This document shows, piece after piece, positions 18,920-28,470 of a DNA stretch of 64,000 nucleotides (position 1 is the first letter of the stretch; every line of letters starts with the position of its first letter). The position numbers were made by a program, and so were the translations under genes. The notes below the pieces were generated by a model that did not search any database, was not told the origin of the DNA, and saw only the letters and a list, made by a program, of their open reading frames with translations. The DNA is from Amycolatopsis albispora (GTDB lineage Bacteria > Actinomycetota > Actinomycetes > Mycobacteriales > Pseudonocardiaceae). The stretch covers positions 5,146,001-5,210,000 of the forward strand of contig NZ_CP015163.1 of the NCBI RefSeq assembly GCF_003312875.1, given 5' to 3'.

Positions 18920-20599
18920 TTACCGCGCTGCTTGCTCGATCTGCTCGGCGTACCGCGTCGCGGTGGCGGCGCGTTTGACTTTGCCCGACGGCGTCTTGGG
19001 CAGGCTGCCCGCCGGCAGCACCACCACGGCGAACGGCCGCACGTCCACCGCGTCGCGCACGCGGGCGGCGACCTCCTTGGCCAGCCGTCGTTCCTCGGCC
19101 TCGTCACCGGCCAGTTTGGACTCCAGCACCACGGCGAACCGCTCGCGCCTGCTGCCCGCGTCGATCCGGACCGCGACCGCGTTGCCCAGCCGCACCCCCT
19201 CCACCGAGGTGGCGGCGCGCTCGATGTCGGTCGGGTAGATGTTCCGGCCGCCCATGATGATCACGTCCTTGCGGCGGCCGCAGATCACGATCTGCCCGTC
19301 CACCAGGTAGCCGAGATCGCCGGTGTCGATCCAGCCGTCGGCGTCCTGTGTCTCCAGTGGACCGTCCACAGTGAAGTATCCGGGGGTGACGGCCGGCCCG
19401 CGCAGCCGGATTTCGCCGACCTCGCGCTCGCCGAGCACCTTGCCGGAGTCGTCGGCGATCTGCGCTTCGAGACCGTCGAGCGGACGGCCGAGCACCGCGA
19501 ACGAACGGACCTCCTCGGTCCCCCGGCGCGGATCGCCTTCGGGCACCGGCACCGCGCGGTTGTGCGCCTCCAGCGCCTCGGCCTCCACCACGTCCAGGGT
19601 CAGCCCGGTGAACAGCGGCGCGAACGACACCGCCAGCGTCGCCTCCGCCATGCCGTAGGCCGGGAAAACGCACTCCGGCGGCATCTTGAACCGCGCCCCG
19701 GCGTCCACAAAGGTCTGCACGGCGGTCTCGTCGATCGGCTCGGCGCCGTTCAGCGCGATCCGCAGCTTCGACAGGTCGAAGTCCTCGTCGGCCCGCGCCA
19801 TCCGCTTGCCGACCACCGCGTAGGCGAAGTTCGGCGCGGCGGTGGTGGTGCCGCCGTACTTGGTGATCAGCCGCGGCCAGATCAGCGGCCCGGTGAGGAA
19901 CTCGACCGGGGTGATCTTGATCAGCTCGACGCCGAAGGTCATCGGCACGGTGAGGAAGCCGACCATGCCCATGTCGTGGAAGGTGGGCAGCCACGACACC
20001 ATCACGTCGGTCTCGAAGTCGAACTCGGCGCGCTCGACCATCGCCTTGACGTTGGTGTACAGGTTGCCGTGGGTGATCCGCACGGCCTTCGGCTCGGCGG
20101 TGGAACCACTGGTCAGCTGCAGGAGCGCGAGGTCGTCCTCACCGACCGGCACCGGCTCGGCGATCGGCTCGCCCGCGTCCAGGTCGATGATCGAGTGGAA
20201 GGCGATGCCGTGCTCGGTGAGCACCGGCGCCAGCTGGTCGAACGGCTCGCCGAGCAGCACCAGCTCCGAGCCGATCATCCGCAGCACGCGCAGCGTGTCC
20301 TCGGCCCACTCGGCCAGGTCGGTGCGCGGGGTCGGCTGGTGCAGCATGGTCACGCTTCCACCGGCCAGCCACACGGCCTGCACGGTGGGCGCGATCAGCG
20401 ACGGCGCGGCGGCCAGCACGGCGACCGCGCTGCCGCGCTCCAGCCCGCGGTGGATCAGCTCGCCGGCGAACCGCCTGGCTTGCTCGTGGACCTCCGCCCA
20501 GGTGCGGCGAACCGGTTCCTTCGGCTCCCCAGTGACCATGCCCCGCTGCTGACCGCCCGCGGCCGCGGTGGCGACCAGGGTGTCCACGAACCGACTCAT
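18920..20599 (-). CDS. Fatty-acyl-AMP/CoA ligase (FadD/Pks16-like)
   Basis: A 559-residue adenylate-forming enzyme. The ATP-binding loop LLQLTSGSTAEPKAV is near residue 165, SWLPTFHDMGMVG near 215, FPAYGMAEATLAVSF near 320, WIDTGDLGYL near 425 and the catalytic Lys region LPKTPSGKVKR near the C-terminus. FHDMGMVG and the overall form are typical of fatty-acyl-AMP ligases (FAAL), which feed acyl-adenylates to polyketide or lipid assembly, but CoA ligase activity cannot be excluded. Its place beside ispE and rsmA is that of Rv1013 (pks16). It lies 45 bases downstream of the ABC-F gene on the same strand. Confidence 0.88.
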   Translation of the reverse strand: MSRFVDTLVATAAAGGQQRGMVTGEPKEPVRRTWAEVHEQARRFAGELIHRGLERGSAVAVLAAAPSLIAPTVQAVWLAGGSVTMLHQPTPRTDLAEWAEDTLRVLRMIGSELVLLGEPFDQLAPVLTEHGIAFHSIIDLDAGEPIAEPVPVGEDDLALLQLTSGSTAEPKAVRITHGNLYTNVKAMVERAEFDFETDVMVSWLPTFHDMGMVGFLTVPMTFGVELIKITPVEFLTGPLIWPRLITKYGGTTTAAPNFAYAVVGKRMARADEDFDLSKLRIALNGAEPIDETAVQTFVDAGARFKMPPECVFPAYGMAEATLAVSFAPLFTGLTLDVVEAEALEAHNRAVPVPEGDPRRGTEEVRSFAVLGRPLDGLEAQIADDSGKVLGEREVGEIRLRGPAVTPGYFTVDGPLETQDADGWIDTGDLGYLVDGQIVICGRRKDVIIMGGRNIYPTDIERAATSVEGVRLGNAVAVRIDAGSRRERFAVVLESKLAGDEAEERRLAKEVAARVRDAVDVRPFAVVVLPAGSLPKTPSGKVKRAATATRYAEQIEQAAR

Positions 20600-20644
20600 G
20601 GGCTCACTTTAGAGGGCGCCGCCGGAAGCCCTGTGCGGGCTGGG

Positions 20645-22414
20645 TCACTCGATGGCTTCGGAGGTCTCCAGCCAGCGCTGCTCGACCTCGTCCTTCTCCG
20701 CCTGCACGGTCTTCAGCTGAGCGTTCAGCTCCATCAGCTTCGCCGGATCGGTGGCCGCTTCGAGCAGTTGCGCGTGCAGCTTCTGCTCCTTGTCGTGCAA
20801 CTGGTCCAGCTTGCGCTCCAGCCGCGACAGCTCCTTGCCGAGCGCGCGCACCTCGGCCGAGGACAGCTTCGGCCCGGCGTCGGCGGGTTCCGGGGCCTTC
20901 TTCGCCGCGGGCCGGTCCTGCGTCGCGGTCAGGCGACGCCGCAGGTACTCCTCGATGCCGCCGGGCAGGTGCGTGATGCGCCCGTCGCCGAACAACGCGT
21001 AGACCGCGTCGCAGACCCGTTCGGTCAGGTACCGGTCGTGCGAGACCACCACCATCGTGCCCGGCCACGAATCGAGCAGGTCCTCCAGCTGCTGCAGGGT
21101 GTCGATGTCCAGGTCGTTCGTCGGCTCGTCGAGCAGCAGCACGTTCGGCTCGGCCATCAGCAGGCGCACCAGCTGCAACCGCCGCCGCTCACCACCGGAC
21201 AGATCCTCGACCGGCGTCCACTGCCGCGCCGGCGGGAAGCCCAGCTTCTCGGCCAACTGCGACGCGGACAGCTCCTGCTTGCCGAGCACCACCCGGCCGG
21301 CGACCTCTTCGACCGCCTCCAGCACCCGCAGGTGCCCCGGCAGGTCCTCGAGTTCCTGGGTCAGGTGCGCCAGGCGAACGGTCTTGCCCTGGATCCGGCG
21401 GCCACCGGCCAGCTCGGTCTCCCCCGCCAGCGCCTTGAGCAACGTGGTCTTGCCGGAGCCGTTCACCCCGACCAGGCCGATCCGGTCACCCGGGCCGATG
21501 CGCCAGGTCACCTTGTCCAGCAAGGGTTTCTCTCCGGCGACCAGGGTCACGTCCTCCAGCTCGACGACCGTTTTCCCCAGCCGCCGCCTGGCGAAGCTCA
21601 TCAGCTCGACGGAATCGCGCGGCGGCGGCACGTCGGCGATCAGCGCTTCGGCGGCTTCGATCCGGTACCGCGGCTTCGACGTGCGTGCCTTCGCGCCTCG
21701 TTGCAACCAGGCGAGTTCCTTGCGCGCCAGGTTCTGCCGCTTCTCCTCCAGCGTCGCGGCCAGCCGCGCGCGTTCGGCCCGCGCGAAAACCCAGTCGGCG
21801 TAACCACCTTCGTACTGCTCCACGCGCCCGCCGACGACCTCCCAGGTCCGCCCGCACACGGTGTCGAGGAACCAGCGGTCGTGCGTGACCACCACCAGCG
21901 CGACCTTGCGCGCCAGCAGGTGGTCGGCCAGCCAGCGCACCCCCTCCACGTCGAGGTGGTTGGTCGGCTCGTCGAGCACCACCAGGTCCAGTTCGCCGAC
22001 CAGCGCGGCGGCCAGTGCCACCCGGCGCCGTTCGCCACCGGACAGCGTGGCGGTCGGGTTGTCCAGGCCCAGCGCGGTGATCCCCAGACCCTCCACAATG
22101 GACCGGACGCGGGCGTCGGCGGCCCATTCGTGCTCGGCGTCGTAGGCGGCCAGCGCGGCGTCGCGCACGGTCTCGCCGATCAGCTCGGTGCGCTGGGTGA
22201 CCACGGCCATGCGCAGCCCGCGCACCTGGCTGACCCGGCCGCTGTCCGGTTCCGCGATGCCGGTGAGCACCTCGAGCAGGGTGGTCTTGCCACCGCCGTT
22301 GAGGCCGACGACGCCGATGCGCTCGCCCTCGCCGACACCGAGCGAGACGTTGTCCAGCAACGGCCGGACGCCGTAGGACTTGGACACGGATTCGAGGTTG
22401 ACCAGGTTGACCAT
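20645..22414 (-). CDS. ABC-F family ATPase (Uup-like)
   Basis: A soluble protein of 589 residues with two ABC ATPase domains and no membrane part, so it acts on the ribosome rather than as a transporter. Domain 1 has GLNGGGKTTLLEVL, LSGGERRRVALA and VVLDEPTNHLD; domain 2 has GVNGSGKTTLLKAL, LSGGERRRLQLV and LLLDEPTNDLD. A charged linker near 240-290 and a C-terminal coiled coil of about 80 residues (KELSRLERKLDQLHDKEQ) match the Uup/Etta branch; some relatives protect ribosomes from antibiotics. ATG 22414 overlaps the ispE stop (TAATG). Confidence 0.93.
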   Translation of the reverse strand: MVNLVNLESVSKSYGVRPLLDNVSLGVGEGERIGVVGLNGGGKTTLLEVLTGIAEPDSGRVSQVRGLRMAVVTQRTELIGETVRDAALAAYDAEHEWAADARVRSIVEGLGITALGLDNPTATLSGGERRRVALAAALVGELDLVVLDEPTNHLDVEGVRWLADHLLARKVALVVVTHDRWFLDTVCGRTWEVVGGRVEQYEGGYADWVFARAERARLAATLEEKRQNLARKELAWLQRGAKARTSKPRYRIEAAEALIADVPPPRDSVELMSFARRRLGKTVVELEDVTLVAGEKPLLDKVTWRIGPGDRIGLVGVNGSGKTTLLKALAGETELAGGRRIQGKTVRLAHLTQELEDLPGHLRVLEAVEEVAGRVVLGKQELSASQLAEKLGFPPARQWTPVEDLSGGERRRLQLVRLLMAEPNVLLLDEPTNDLDIDTLQQLEDLLDSWPGTMVVVSHDRYLTERVCDAVYALFGDGRITHLPGGIEEYLRRRLTATQDRPAAKKAPEPADAGPKLSSAEVRALGKELSRLERKLDQLHDKEQKLHAQLLEAATDPAKLMELNAQLKTVQAEKDEVEQRWLETSEAIE

Positions 22415-23388
22415 TACGCGTGCACCTGCGGGGGAGCCGGACGGGGGTCGTTGTCGCCGCCGCCGACCATCCGGGCGCCGGGCACCGGCCCGTGCGCGAC
22501 CCGGACCGTGCGGCACACCCCGGCGCCGGACAGCTCGGCCGCCACTTCGAGCGCGGATTCGGCGTCCTCGCAGAGGAAAGCGCAGGTCGGGCCGGAGCCG
22601 GAGACCGTGCCGGCCAGCGCACCGGCGTTCACCCCGGCGCGCAGCGTGCGGCGCAGGCCGGGGCGCAGCGAGACGGCGGCGGCTTGAAGATCGTTGCCCA
22701 GCAACAGGGCCAGCTGTCTCGGGTCGCCGGACGCGAGCGCTTCGACCACCGGCGCGTGCGAGCCGATCCGCGGTGGATCGCCCTCCTCGCGCAGCCGGTC
22801 GAGTTCGGCGAACACCCGCGGCGTGGACAGGCCCTTCTGGTCGAAGGCCAGCACCCAGTGGAAGGTGTGCCGCGAAAGCACCGGCACCAGTCGCTCACCG
22901 CGGCCGGTGCCGAGCGCGGTGCCGCCGTAGAGCGCGAACGGCACGTCGCTGCCGAGCTTCGCGGCGACCTCGGCGAGTTCGTCGCGGGAGATCTCCAGCT
23001 TCCACAACGAGGCCAGCCCGACCAGGGTGGCCGCCGCGTCGGCGCTGCCACCGGCCATGCCGCCGGCCACCGGGATGCCCTTGCGCAGCACCACCCGGAT
23101 CTTCGGCTCGCTCTCCGCGCGCCCGACGTGCGCGGCCAGCGCCTGCACCGCCCGCCAGGCCAGGTTGTTCGCCCCGGTCGGCACGGACTTCTCGCCCTCG
23201 CCGTAGACCTCGACGCCCGGGTCGTCGGTCACCGCCACGGTCACCTCGTCGGCCAGCGACAACGCCTGGAACACGGTCACCAGCTCGTGGTAACCGTCCT
23301 CGCGCAGGTCACCGACGGCCAGGTGCAGGTTGATCTTCGAGGGCACCCGGACGGTGACTGGTGGCGGAACGACAGCGAGCACGAGCAC
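22414..23388 (-). CDS. ispE: 4-diphosphocytidyl-2-C-methyl-D-erythritol kinase
   Basis: IspE phosphorylates CDP-methylerythritol in the non-mevalonate isoprenoid pathway. This GHMP kinase shows [20 protein letters not shown] near residue 15, the ATP loop [17 protein letters not shown] near 95 and the C-terminal [13 protein letters not shown]. It has 324 residues, slightly longer than E. coli IspE. Start is GTG 23388 or GTG 23382; the ribosome site is weak. It is translationally coupled to the ABC-F gene and preceded by a strong terminator. Confidence 0.96.
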   Translation of the reverse strand: MLVLAVVPPPVTVRVPSKINLHLAVGDLREDGYHELVTVFQALSLADEVTVAVTDDPGVEVYGEGEKSVPTGANNLAWRAVQALAAHVGRAESEPKIRVVLRKGIPVAGGMAGGSADAAATLVGLASLWKLEISRDELAEVAAKLGSDVPFALYGGTALGTGRGERLVPVLSRHTFHWVLAFDQKGLSTPRVFAELDRLREEGDPPRIGSHAPVVEALASGDPRQLALLLGNDLQAAAVSLRPGLRRTLRAGVNAGALAGTVSGSGPTCAFLCEDAESALEVAAELSGAGVCRTVRVAHGPVPGARMVGGGDNDPRPAPPQVHA

Positions 23389-23402
23389 AGCCTACGTGGC
23401 CG

Positions 23403-23454
23403 AAAAAAGGCCGTGGGTGCTCAGGGCCGTTCTGACGGCCCCGGCACCCACGGC
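23403..23454 (-). terminator. Rho-independent terminator of the MetN-like gene
   Basis: GCCGTGGGTGC (23410-23420) pairs perfectly with GCACCCACGGC (23444-23454), and an inner stem GGCCGT/ACGGCC tops the hairpin. On the minus strand it is followed by TTTTTT. It separates the MetN-like gene from ispE. Confidence 0.9.
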
Positions 23455-23464
23455 GGGTGGACGA

Positions 23465-24475
23465 TCAGGCGGCGACGCCCTGCGGGCCGCTGACCGGGTG
23501 CGTCACGTGCGCACCGCGCTCAGCGATCCAGGCCAGCGCGCCGTCGGCCTGCTCACCACGCAGGCCGATGCGGAACCGGCCGACCGGGGTGTCCCCGATC
23601 CGGGTCAGGCCACCGCCGATGGTGGCGATGTCGATGCCGAAGCGGGTGGCGGCCTCCGGCAGCAGCGCGCCGACCGAGGCGAAGCCGATCAGCACCACGT
23701 CGACCGCGCGGTCGTAGCGGGCCGACTGCGCGCGGGTGGTCTCGATCGCGGGCAGCAGCGCCTGCGCGGTGCGGCTCGACGGGTCGACCAGCAGCGAGAG
23801 CACGTTGCCGTTCTCCACCACGCGGCCGTCTTCGAGCACCGCGACGTCGTCGCAGATGCGGCGGACCACGCCGGCGTCCGGGGTGGTGACCAGCACGGTC
23901 AGGCCCAGCTCGGCGCGGGCCCGGTCGAGCGCGGTGAGCACACCGGCGGCCTCCTCGTTCTGGAGCCCGGCGGTCGGGTCGTCGGCGAGCAGCACGGCGG
24001 GCGAGGTGGCGAGCGCCTTGGCCACGGCCACCCGGCGGCGCTGCCCCGGGTTCAGCTCGGCCGGGTGCTGGCCGCCGCGCTGGGTCAGGCCGACCAGGTC
24101 GAGCAGGTTGCCGACGCGGGTGCGGCGGCGCGGGCCCTCGACGCCGAGCTGTTCCAGCGGCGAGGCCACGTTCCCGGCGACGGTGCGCTCGGGCTGCAAC
24201 GCGACGCGGGAGTCGACGATGCCGACCTGGCGGCGGATCTCGCGGAGGCGGCGGCCGTCGAGCGTGCCGGTGTTGAGCCCGTCGAGGCGGACCACGCCGC
24301 GGTCGGGACGTTCCTGCAGCGCGACGCACCGCGCCAGGGTGGACTTGCCGGAGCCCGCCGCGCCGACCACGCCGTAGAGCGAGCCTGCGTTGATGTCGAA
24401 GTTGACGTCCCGCAGCGCCAGCACGGGCGCGGAGTCGCCGGGGAAGGACTTGGTCAGGTTTTCGAGCGTGATCAC
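23465..24475 (-). CDS. MetN-like ABC transporter ATP-binding protein with C-terminal NIL-type domain
   Basis: A 336-residue ABC ATPase. Walker A is GAAGSGKSTLAR near residue 40, the signature reads ELNPGQRRRVAVAKAL and Walker B LLADDPTAGL. The last 90 residues (YDRAVDVVLIGFASVGALL...IGLRGEQADGALAWIAERG) resemble the NIL regulatory domain of methionine importers (MetN), which binds Met for feedback. No MetI permease or MetQ binding protein is next to it. GTG 24475 with GGAG upstream is chosen because homology begins at MITLENLTKSF. A SAM-type riboswitch upstream supports a methionine-linked role. The Walker B region reads ADDP rather than LDEP. Confidence 0.85.
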   Translation of the reverse strand: MITLENLTKSFPGDSAPVLALRDVNFDINAGSLYGVVGAAGSGKSTLARCVALQERPDRGVVRLDGLNTGTLDGRRLREIRRQVGIVDSRVALQPERTVAGNVASPLEQLGVEGPRRRTRVGNLLDLVGLTQRGGQHPAELNPGQRRRVAVAKALATSPAVLLADDPTAGLQNEEAAGVLTALDRARAELGLTVLVTTPDAGVVRRICDDVAVLEDGRVVENGNVLSLLVDPSSRTAQALLPAIETTRAQSARYDRAVDVVLIGFASVGALLPEAATRFGIDIATIGGGLTRIGDTPVGRFRIGLRGEQADGALAWIAERGAHVTHPVSGPQGVAA

Positions 24476-24675
24476 GTGAATGCTCCAACAGCTGGGCGCG
24501 GGCGCGCGCCGACCACAAGGAAGCACCGCCGAGACGACGGTGAGGCGTAAACCGGAAAGCGGCGAGAGTGGGTACTGGGGTCAGTCGTTGGAGCGACGAC
24601 ACGCACTTACCGTGCGGCGACCTTCATCCACTACTCGGCGTCGAGTCAGCATTCGCGACCGGTACACAGGATTCC

Positions 24676-24760
24676 TCCATCGGTCCTGGCGTTAGCACCT
24701 GCCCTCTCGGGTGGTTGCTGCGACTTCGGCGAGCCAGGCCTCTCAGTCGCTCGGGATGGA
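24676..24760 (-). ncRNA. SAM riboswitch aptamer (SAM-I/SAM-IV superfamily)
   Basis: Read on the minus strand, the segment has the conserved core CTGGCTCGCCGAAGTCGC then AGCAACC, a short stem-loop (ACCC GAGA GGG), and GGTGCTAA. An outer stem TCCATC/GATGGA (24755-24760 with 24676-24681) closes it; GCGAC/GTCGC and CCTGGC/GCCAGG give the second helix and a possible pseudoknot. It lies about 200 bases upstream of the MetN-like gene in a 356-base gap. SAM would switch expression off. The exact subclass is uncertain. Confidence 0.82.
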
Positions 24761-24831
24761 TGCACAAGGAGTACACCCGATCCGGTTCTCCGAACGCAAG
24801 CCCGTGGTCGCAGATCACACGAACAGCGGCG

Positions 24832-25689
24832 TTATCCCTCGTTTTCCGCCGCCGCCGCGATGCGGGCGAACTGCTCGACCGTGAGCTGCTCACCCCGGGT
24901 CCGTGGATCGATACCGGCCGAGGTCAGCAGCTCGCCGGCGCGCTCGGCGGACCCCGCCCAGCCCGCCAGTGCCGCGCGCAGGGTCTTGCGCCGCTGCGCG
25001 AAGGCCGCGTCGACCACGGCGAACACGGTCTTCCGCTCAGCTGGATAAGTGGCCTCGACGCGCTCGAAGGCGACCAGCGCGGAATCGACGTTGGGCACCG
25101 GCCAGAACACCGCGCGCGGCACCGCGGCCACCTTCTTGGCGCGGCCGTACCAGGCGAGCTTGACGCTGGGCACGCCGTAGGTCCGGCTGCCGGGGCCCGC
25201 GGCCATGCGGTCGGCCACCTCGGTCTGGACCATCACCAGGCCGCGGCTGAGGGACGGCAGCTCGGCGAGCAGGTGCAGCACGACCGGCACGGCGACGTTG
25301 TAGGGCAGGTTCGCGACGAGCGCGGTGGGTTCGCCGACGTCGGCTTGGCGGACCTTGAGCGCGTCGGCGGGGACGACGGTCAGGTTCCCGGCCGCGCCGG
25401 GCGCGTGCTCGGCGACGGTCGCGGGGAGGCGCTGGGCGAGGACGGGGTCGATCTCGACGGCGACCACGCGGGCGCCGGTGGCGAGCAGACCCAGCGTCAG
25501 CGAGCCGAGCCCGGGACCCACCTCGAGCACGACGTCGTCCGCGGTGACCCGGCCGAGCTCGGCGATCCGGCGCACGGTGTTGGGGTCGTGGACGAAGTTC
25601 TGGCCGAGCTTCTTGGTCGGCCGCACGTCCAGCTCGGCGGCCAGGCCGCGGATCTCGGCGGGGCCGAGCAGCCCGGCGGGTTTGGTCAC
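24832..25689 (-). CDS. rsmA: 16S rRNA (adenine1518/1519-N6) dimethyltransferase
   Basis: RsmA/KsgA dimethylates two adjacent adenines in helix 45 of 16S rRNA; its loss gives kasugamycin resistance. The 285-residue protein has [14 protein letters not shown] near residue 27, the SAM-binding loop [12 protein letters not shown] near 55 and the catalytic [10 protein letters not shown] near 128. GTG 25689 is the start. It follows rpfB on the same strand, but a terminator and a palindrome lie between them, so it may have its own promoter. Confidence 0.97.
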   Translation of the reverse strand: MTKPAGLLGPAEIRGLAAELDVRPTKKLGQNFVHDPNTVRRIAELGRVTADDVVLEVGPGLGSLTLGLLATGARVVAVEIDPVLAQRLPATVAEHAPGAAGNLTVVPADALKVRQADVGEPTALVANLPYNVAVPVVLHLLAELPSLSRGLVMVQTEVADRMAAGPGSRTYGVPSVKLAWYGRAKKVAAVPRAVFWPVPNVDSALVAFERVEATYPAERKTVFAVVDAAFAQRRKTLRAALAGWAGSAERAGELLTSAGIDPRTRGEQLTVEQFARIAAAAENEG

Positions 25690-25736
25690 GTCCGGGAGTT
25701 TAGGCGCCCGGGTTCGGGCCCACCCCGCTGCCCGAC

Positions 25737-25789
25737 GTCACGAATGTGGCTTTCGAGACGCCAAACGTCTCGAAAGCCACATTCGTGAC
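25737..25789. repeat. Intergenic palindromic repeat, GTCACGAATG type
   Basis: A 53-base palindrome, GTCACGAATGTGGCTTTCGA to its complement, with fully paired GAGACG/CGTCTC inner arms and loop CCAAA. It lies between rpfB and rsmA. Confidence 0.93.
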
Positions 25790-25807
25790 ATGGGAGCGGA
25801 GCGGAAA

Positions 25808-25847
25808 CGAAAAGTGGCCTCCCGCGCGACTGGGCGCGGGAGGCCAC
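25808..25847 (-). terminator. Rho-independent terminator of rpfB
   Basis: GTGGCCTCCCGCGC (25814-25827) pairs perfectly with GCGCGGGAGGCCAC (25834-25847); on the minus strand the stem is followed by TTTTCG. It lies 20 bases downstream of the rpfB stop. Confidence 0.88.
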
Positions 25848-25866
25848 GTTCGAGAGAGTCAGTGCG

Positions 25867-27339
25867 TCAAGAGAGGCCGAGCTTCTTCGAGCAGTGCGGC
25901 CAGGCACCGTAGCCGCCGCGGGAGTCGCGCAGCTTGGTGGCGACGGCGATCTGCTGCTCCCGGCTGGCCTGGTGCGGCAGCGCCGCGTACTGCGCACCGC
26001 CGTAGGCCTTCCAGGTGCTGGCGTTGAACTGCAGGCCGCCGTAGTAGCCGTTGCCGGTGTTGGCGGCCCAGTTGCCGGTGGACTCGCACTGCGCGAGCCG
26101 GTCCCACACCGAACCGTCCGAGATCGCGGGCGTGGGCGCCTTCTTGGTGCCGACCCGGACCTTCTTCGGCTTGGCTTCCTTGGTGATCTCCTCGGAGATC
26201 TTCTCGCGGGCGACTTCCTTGTCGTTCTCCTTCGTCACCCGGTAGGTGACGTTCTTCGAACCGGCTTCGCCCTCTTCCTCGACAACGGTCTTGCCCTTGT
26301 CGAGCGTGTCGTCCTTGATCTCCTCGACCGGCGGCGGGATCTCTTCGTCCTCGTTCACCACGGACACGCCGGTGCGGCTGATGTGCACCTCGGCGCCGTC
26401 GGTCAGCTTGTAGTCCATGCCGCCGTCGACCTTGTCCTCCGGACCGATCGTCAGCTGCAGCTCGCCGAAGAATTCCTTGGCGGTCACCGCGTTCGTCTGC
26501 ACCTGGCGGGGCTCGTTGCCACCGTCGTACAGCGTGATGTTCTTCAGGGTCTTGACCTCGAGGGTCATCCCCTCGAGCGGGATCTGCCCGTCGCCGCCGA
26601 CCGACATCCAGGTGCCGGGCTTGGCCGCTTCGGCAAGGCCGAGCTGGGTCAGCGCCTCGGAAACCGTGGTCGCGCGCACCCACGCCTCACGCGGGCTGCC
26701 GTCGACGATCAGGTTCAGCTGGCGGCCGCGCTCCAGGGTGATGACCGTGTCGTCGGCGACCTTGGCGTCCGGCGACGGGGAGATCGCGTCGTGCGCGCCG
26801 ATCTCGTACCCGGCGTCCTTGAGCACCTCGCCGACCGTGCCGCCGAAGGTGTTCACCGTCTGCTGCGCGCCGTCGACGTCGACCGTGACGCTCTTGTTCA
26901 TCGCCATCGCGGCGGCGCCACCACCGGTCAGGGTGATCAGCACGGCCAGCACGGCGCCCTTGAGGAAGCGCTTCTTCCAGGTCTTGGCGGCCTTGACCAC
27001 GCCGTCCTCGACCGGCAGCGGCTGGCCCTGCGCGACCCGGTCCTCGCTGATCTCGTCGGGGATGACGATCGGCGGGAGCATCGTGGTCTCGGCGTTGATC
27101 AGCCGGATCAGCTCGTCGACGTCGACGTTGGCCTCGGCCATCAGCGCGTCGGCGTCGGGGCCGAGCACGGTCAGCACGTCGTGCTGGGTGACGTTCAGGT
27201 CGTCGGAGAAGTCCGCGAAGTCGAGTTCGCCCTCGGGGTTGGGCCAGTCGAGCGTGCCGACGCCCCCACCGGAGGAGGCGAACATGCTCGTCGGGTTGTC
27301 CTGGCGCGCGTAACCGCCGCGCCCGTAACCACCAGTCAC
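25867..27339 (-). CDS. rpfB: Resuscitation-promoting factor RpfB-type cell-wall hydrolase
   Basis: RpfB cleaves peptidoglycan outside the cell and helps dormant cells resume growth. The 490-residue protein has a cytosolic N-terminal segment of about 125 residues, one membrane anchor (about 126-148, [20 protein letters not shown]), DUF348 repeats (about 150-330), a G5 domain (about 345-420) and a C-terminal Rpf transglycosylase domain ([19 protein letters not shown]). The catalytic Glu follows the first Cys, and a second Cys (WPHCSKK) can form the disulfide. GTG 27339 has AAAGGGA upstream. The long N-terminal cytosolic extension is more than in M. tuberculosis RpfB. A structured leader precedes it. 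Confidence 0.95.
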   Translation of the reverse strand: MTGGYGRGGYARQDNPTSMFASSGGGVGTLDWPNPEGELDFADFSDDLNVTQHDVLTVLGPDADALMAEANVDVDELIRLINAETTMLPPIVIPDEISEDRVAQGQPLPVEDGVVKAAKTWKKRFLKGAVLAVLITLTGGGAAAMAMNKSVTVDVDGAQQTVNTFGGTVGEVLKDAGYEIGAHDAISPSPDAKVADDTVITLERGRQLNLIVDGSPREAWVRATTVSEALTQLGLAEAAKPGTWMSVGGDGQIPLEGMTLEVKTLKNITLYDGGNEPRQVQTNAVTAKEFFGELQLTIGPEDKVDGGMDYKLTDGAEVHISRTGVSVVNEDEEIPPPVEEIKDDTLDKGKTVVEEEGEAGSKNVTYRVTKENDKEVAREKISEEITKEAKPKKVRVGTKKAPTPAISDGSVWDRLAQCESTGNWAANTGNGYYGGLQFNASTWKAYGGAQYAALPHQASREQQIAVATKLRDSRGGYGAWPHCSKKLGLS

Positions 27340-27645
27340 TGGGTCGATCCCTTTCAGCAAAAGGCCGTTGCCTTCATTTCGGCGCCATGCGCCGGTTATC
27401 CGGCTCCCGCAGCCAGCGCCATCCAAGTGCTCCCGGGATTCGGGGTCCCGGCCTCACTTCCCCGACGTGCACTGACGTGACTGTGGGTGTCCCGGCCGCC
27501 GCCCCTCTGCGGGCAACCGACCGGCACGATCACGGGACAGTAACGAAGACTCGGGGGCAACGCAAACACCCCTCGCAGTGTCGTGATGTGCGTCACTCCT
27601 CAGATGGACCAGTGGGCCGGATCTTTTGTCGCAATGCGTCAAACC
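27340..27645 (-). promoter_or_regulatory. Structured leader and promoter region of rpfB
   Basis: The 306-base gap upstream of rpfB can form several hairpins: GGCGC-CAT-GCGCC and GCCGG-TTAT-CCGGC near 27380-27405, and CCGGGA/TCCCGG near 27433-27451. AAGGC-aacg-GCCTT (27361-27374), followed by TTTTGC on the minus strand, looks like a small terminator immediately before the ribosome site. I do not find the hallmark boxes of the ydaO (cyclic di-AMP) riboswitch known from rpf leaders. Confidence 0.4.
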
Positions 27646-28470
27646 CTAAGTAACGGTGGGGAGTCGGAAAACCCGTTCGGCGGTCTCGCGCACCGCGTCC
27701 GCGATCGTTTCGACCGGCTCTTCCCGCAGCTCAGCGAGGTTACGCACGGTGTAGGCCGTGCAGTAGGGCTCGTTGGGCCGTCCCCGGTACGGGTGCGGGG
27801 TGAGGAAGGGCGCGTCGGTCTCGACCACGAATTGACCGAGGGGCGAAATCCGCGCCGCTTCGTGCAGTCCGCGTGCGTTCTTGAAGGTCACCGTGCCCGC
27901 GAACGAAAGCACGTAACCGGCGTCGAGACACTTCCGGGCGAACTCTCCGTCACCGGAGAAGCAGTGGAAGACCACCGTGTCGGGGGCGCCCTCCTCGGCC
28001 AGGATGCGGAACACGTCGTCGTGCGCGTCGCGGTCGTGGATCATCAGCGTCTTGCCGAGCCGCTTGGCCAGGTCGATGTGCCAGCGGAAGGCCTCCTGCT
28101 GGGCGTCGTGCGGGGCGTAGTCCCAGTAGTAGTCCAGCCCGGTCTCGCCGACCGCCACCACCCGCTCACCGCGGGCCAGTCGCTCCACTTCGGACCGTTC
28201 CGCCTCGCCGAAATCCTTGGTGCGCGTGGGATGCACTGCCACCGCGGCGAACACTCGGCTGTCCCAAGTGGACGCTTCGGCGGCCCAGCGGGCGGCGGCG
28301 AGGTCGTCCGCGACGGTGACCACGCGGGCCACGCCGGCCGCCTCGGCGCGGTCGGCCATGGCGGTCACGTCGGCCGCGGTAACCGCGCCGCAGGCGTCCA
28401 TGTGCGTGTGCGCGTCGACCACCGGTGCCGGCAGCCTGTCCGGCACCGGTGGGAGTTCTTTCTTGCTCAC
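27646..28470 (-). CDS. tatD: TatD family metal-dependent deoxyribonuclease
   Basis: A 274-residue metal-dependent hydrolase with a TIM-barrel fold. It shows [12 protein letters not shown] near residue 18 (first metal His pair), [16 protein letters not shown] near 105, [13 protein letters not shown] near 145, [13 protein letters not shown] near 168 and [21 protein letters not shown] near 220. TatD proteins act as 3'-5' DNA exonucleases in repair. GTG 28470 overlaps the metG stop (GTGA), so it is translationally coupled to metG. Confidence 0.95.
   Translation of the reverse strand: MSKKELPPVPDRLPAPVVDAHTHMDACGAVTAADVTAMADRAEAAGVARVVTVADDLAAARWAAEASTWDSRVFAAVAVHPTRTKDFGEAERSEVERLARGERVVAVGETGLDYYWDYAPHDAQQEAFRWHIDLAKRLGKTLMIHDRDAHDDVFRILAEEGAPDTVVFHCFSGDGEFARKCLDAGYVLSFAGTVTFKNARGLHEAARISPLGQFVVETDAPFLTPHPYRGRPNEPYCTAYTVRNLAELREEPVETIADAVRETAERVFRLPTVT

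Noticed and set aside
18722..22687. Open plus-strand frame of 1321 codons
   Set aside because: It is antisense to the fatty-acyl-AMP ligase and ABC-F genes, has no recognisable domain and an Arg/His/Gln-rich composition.
27340..27645. ydaO (cyclic di-AMP) riboswitch upstream of rpfB
   Set aside because: The leader is structured, but the conserved boxes of ydaO, such as GGGTGAA and the GAACCCGACAGCT-like segment, were not found.
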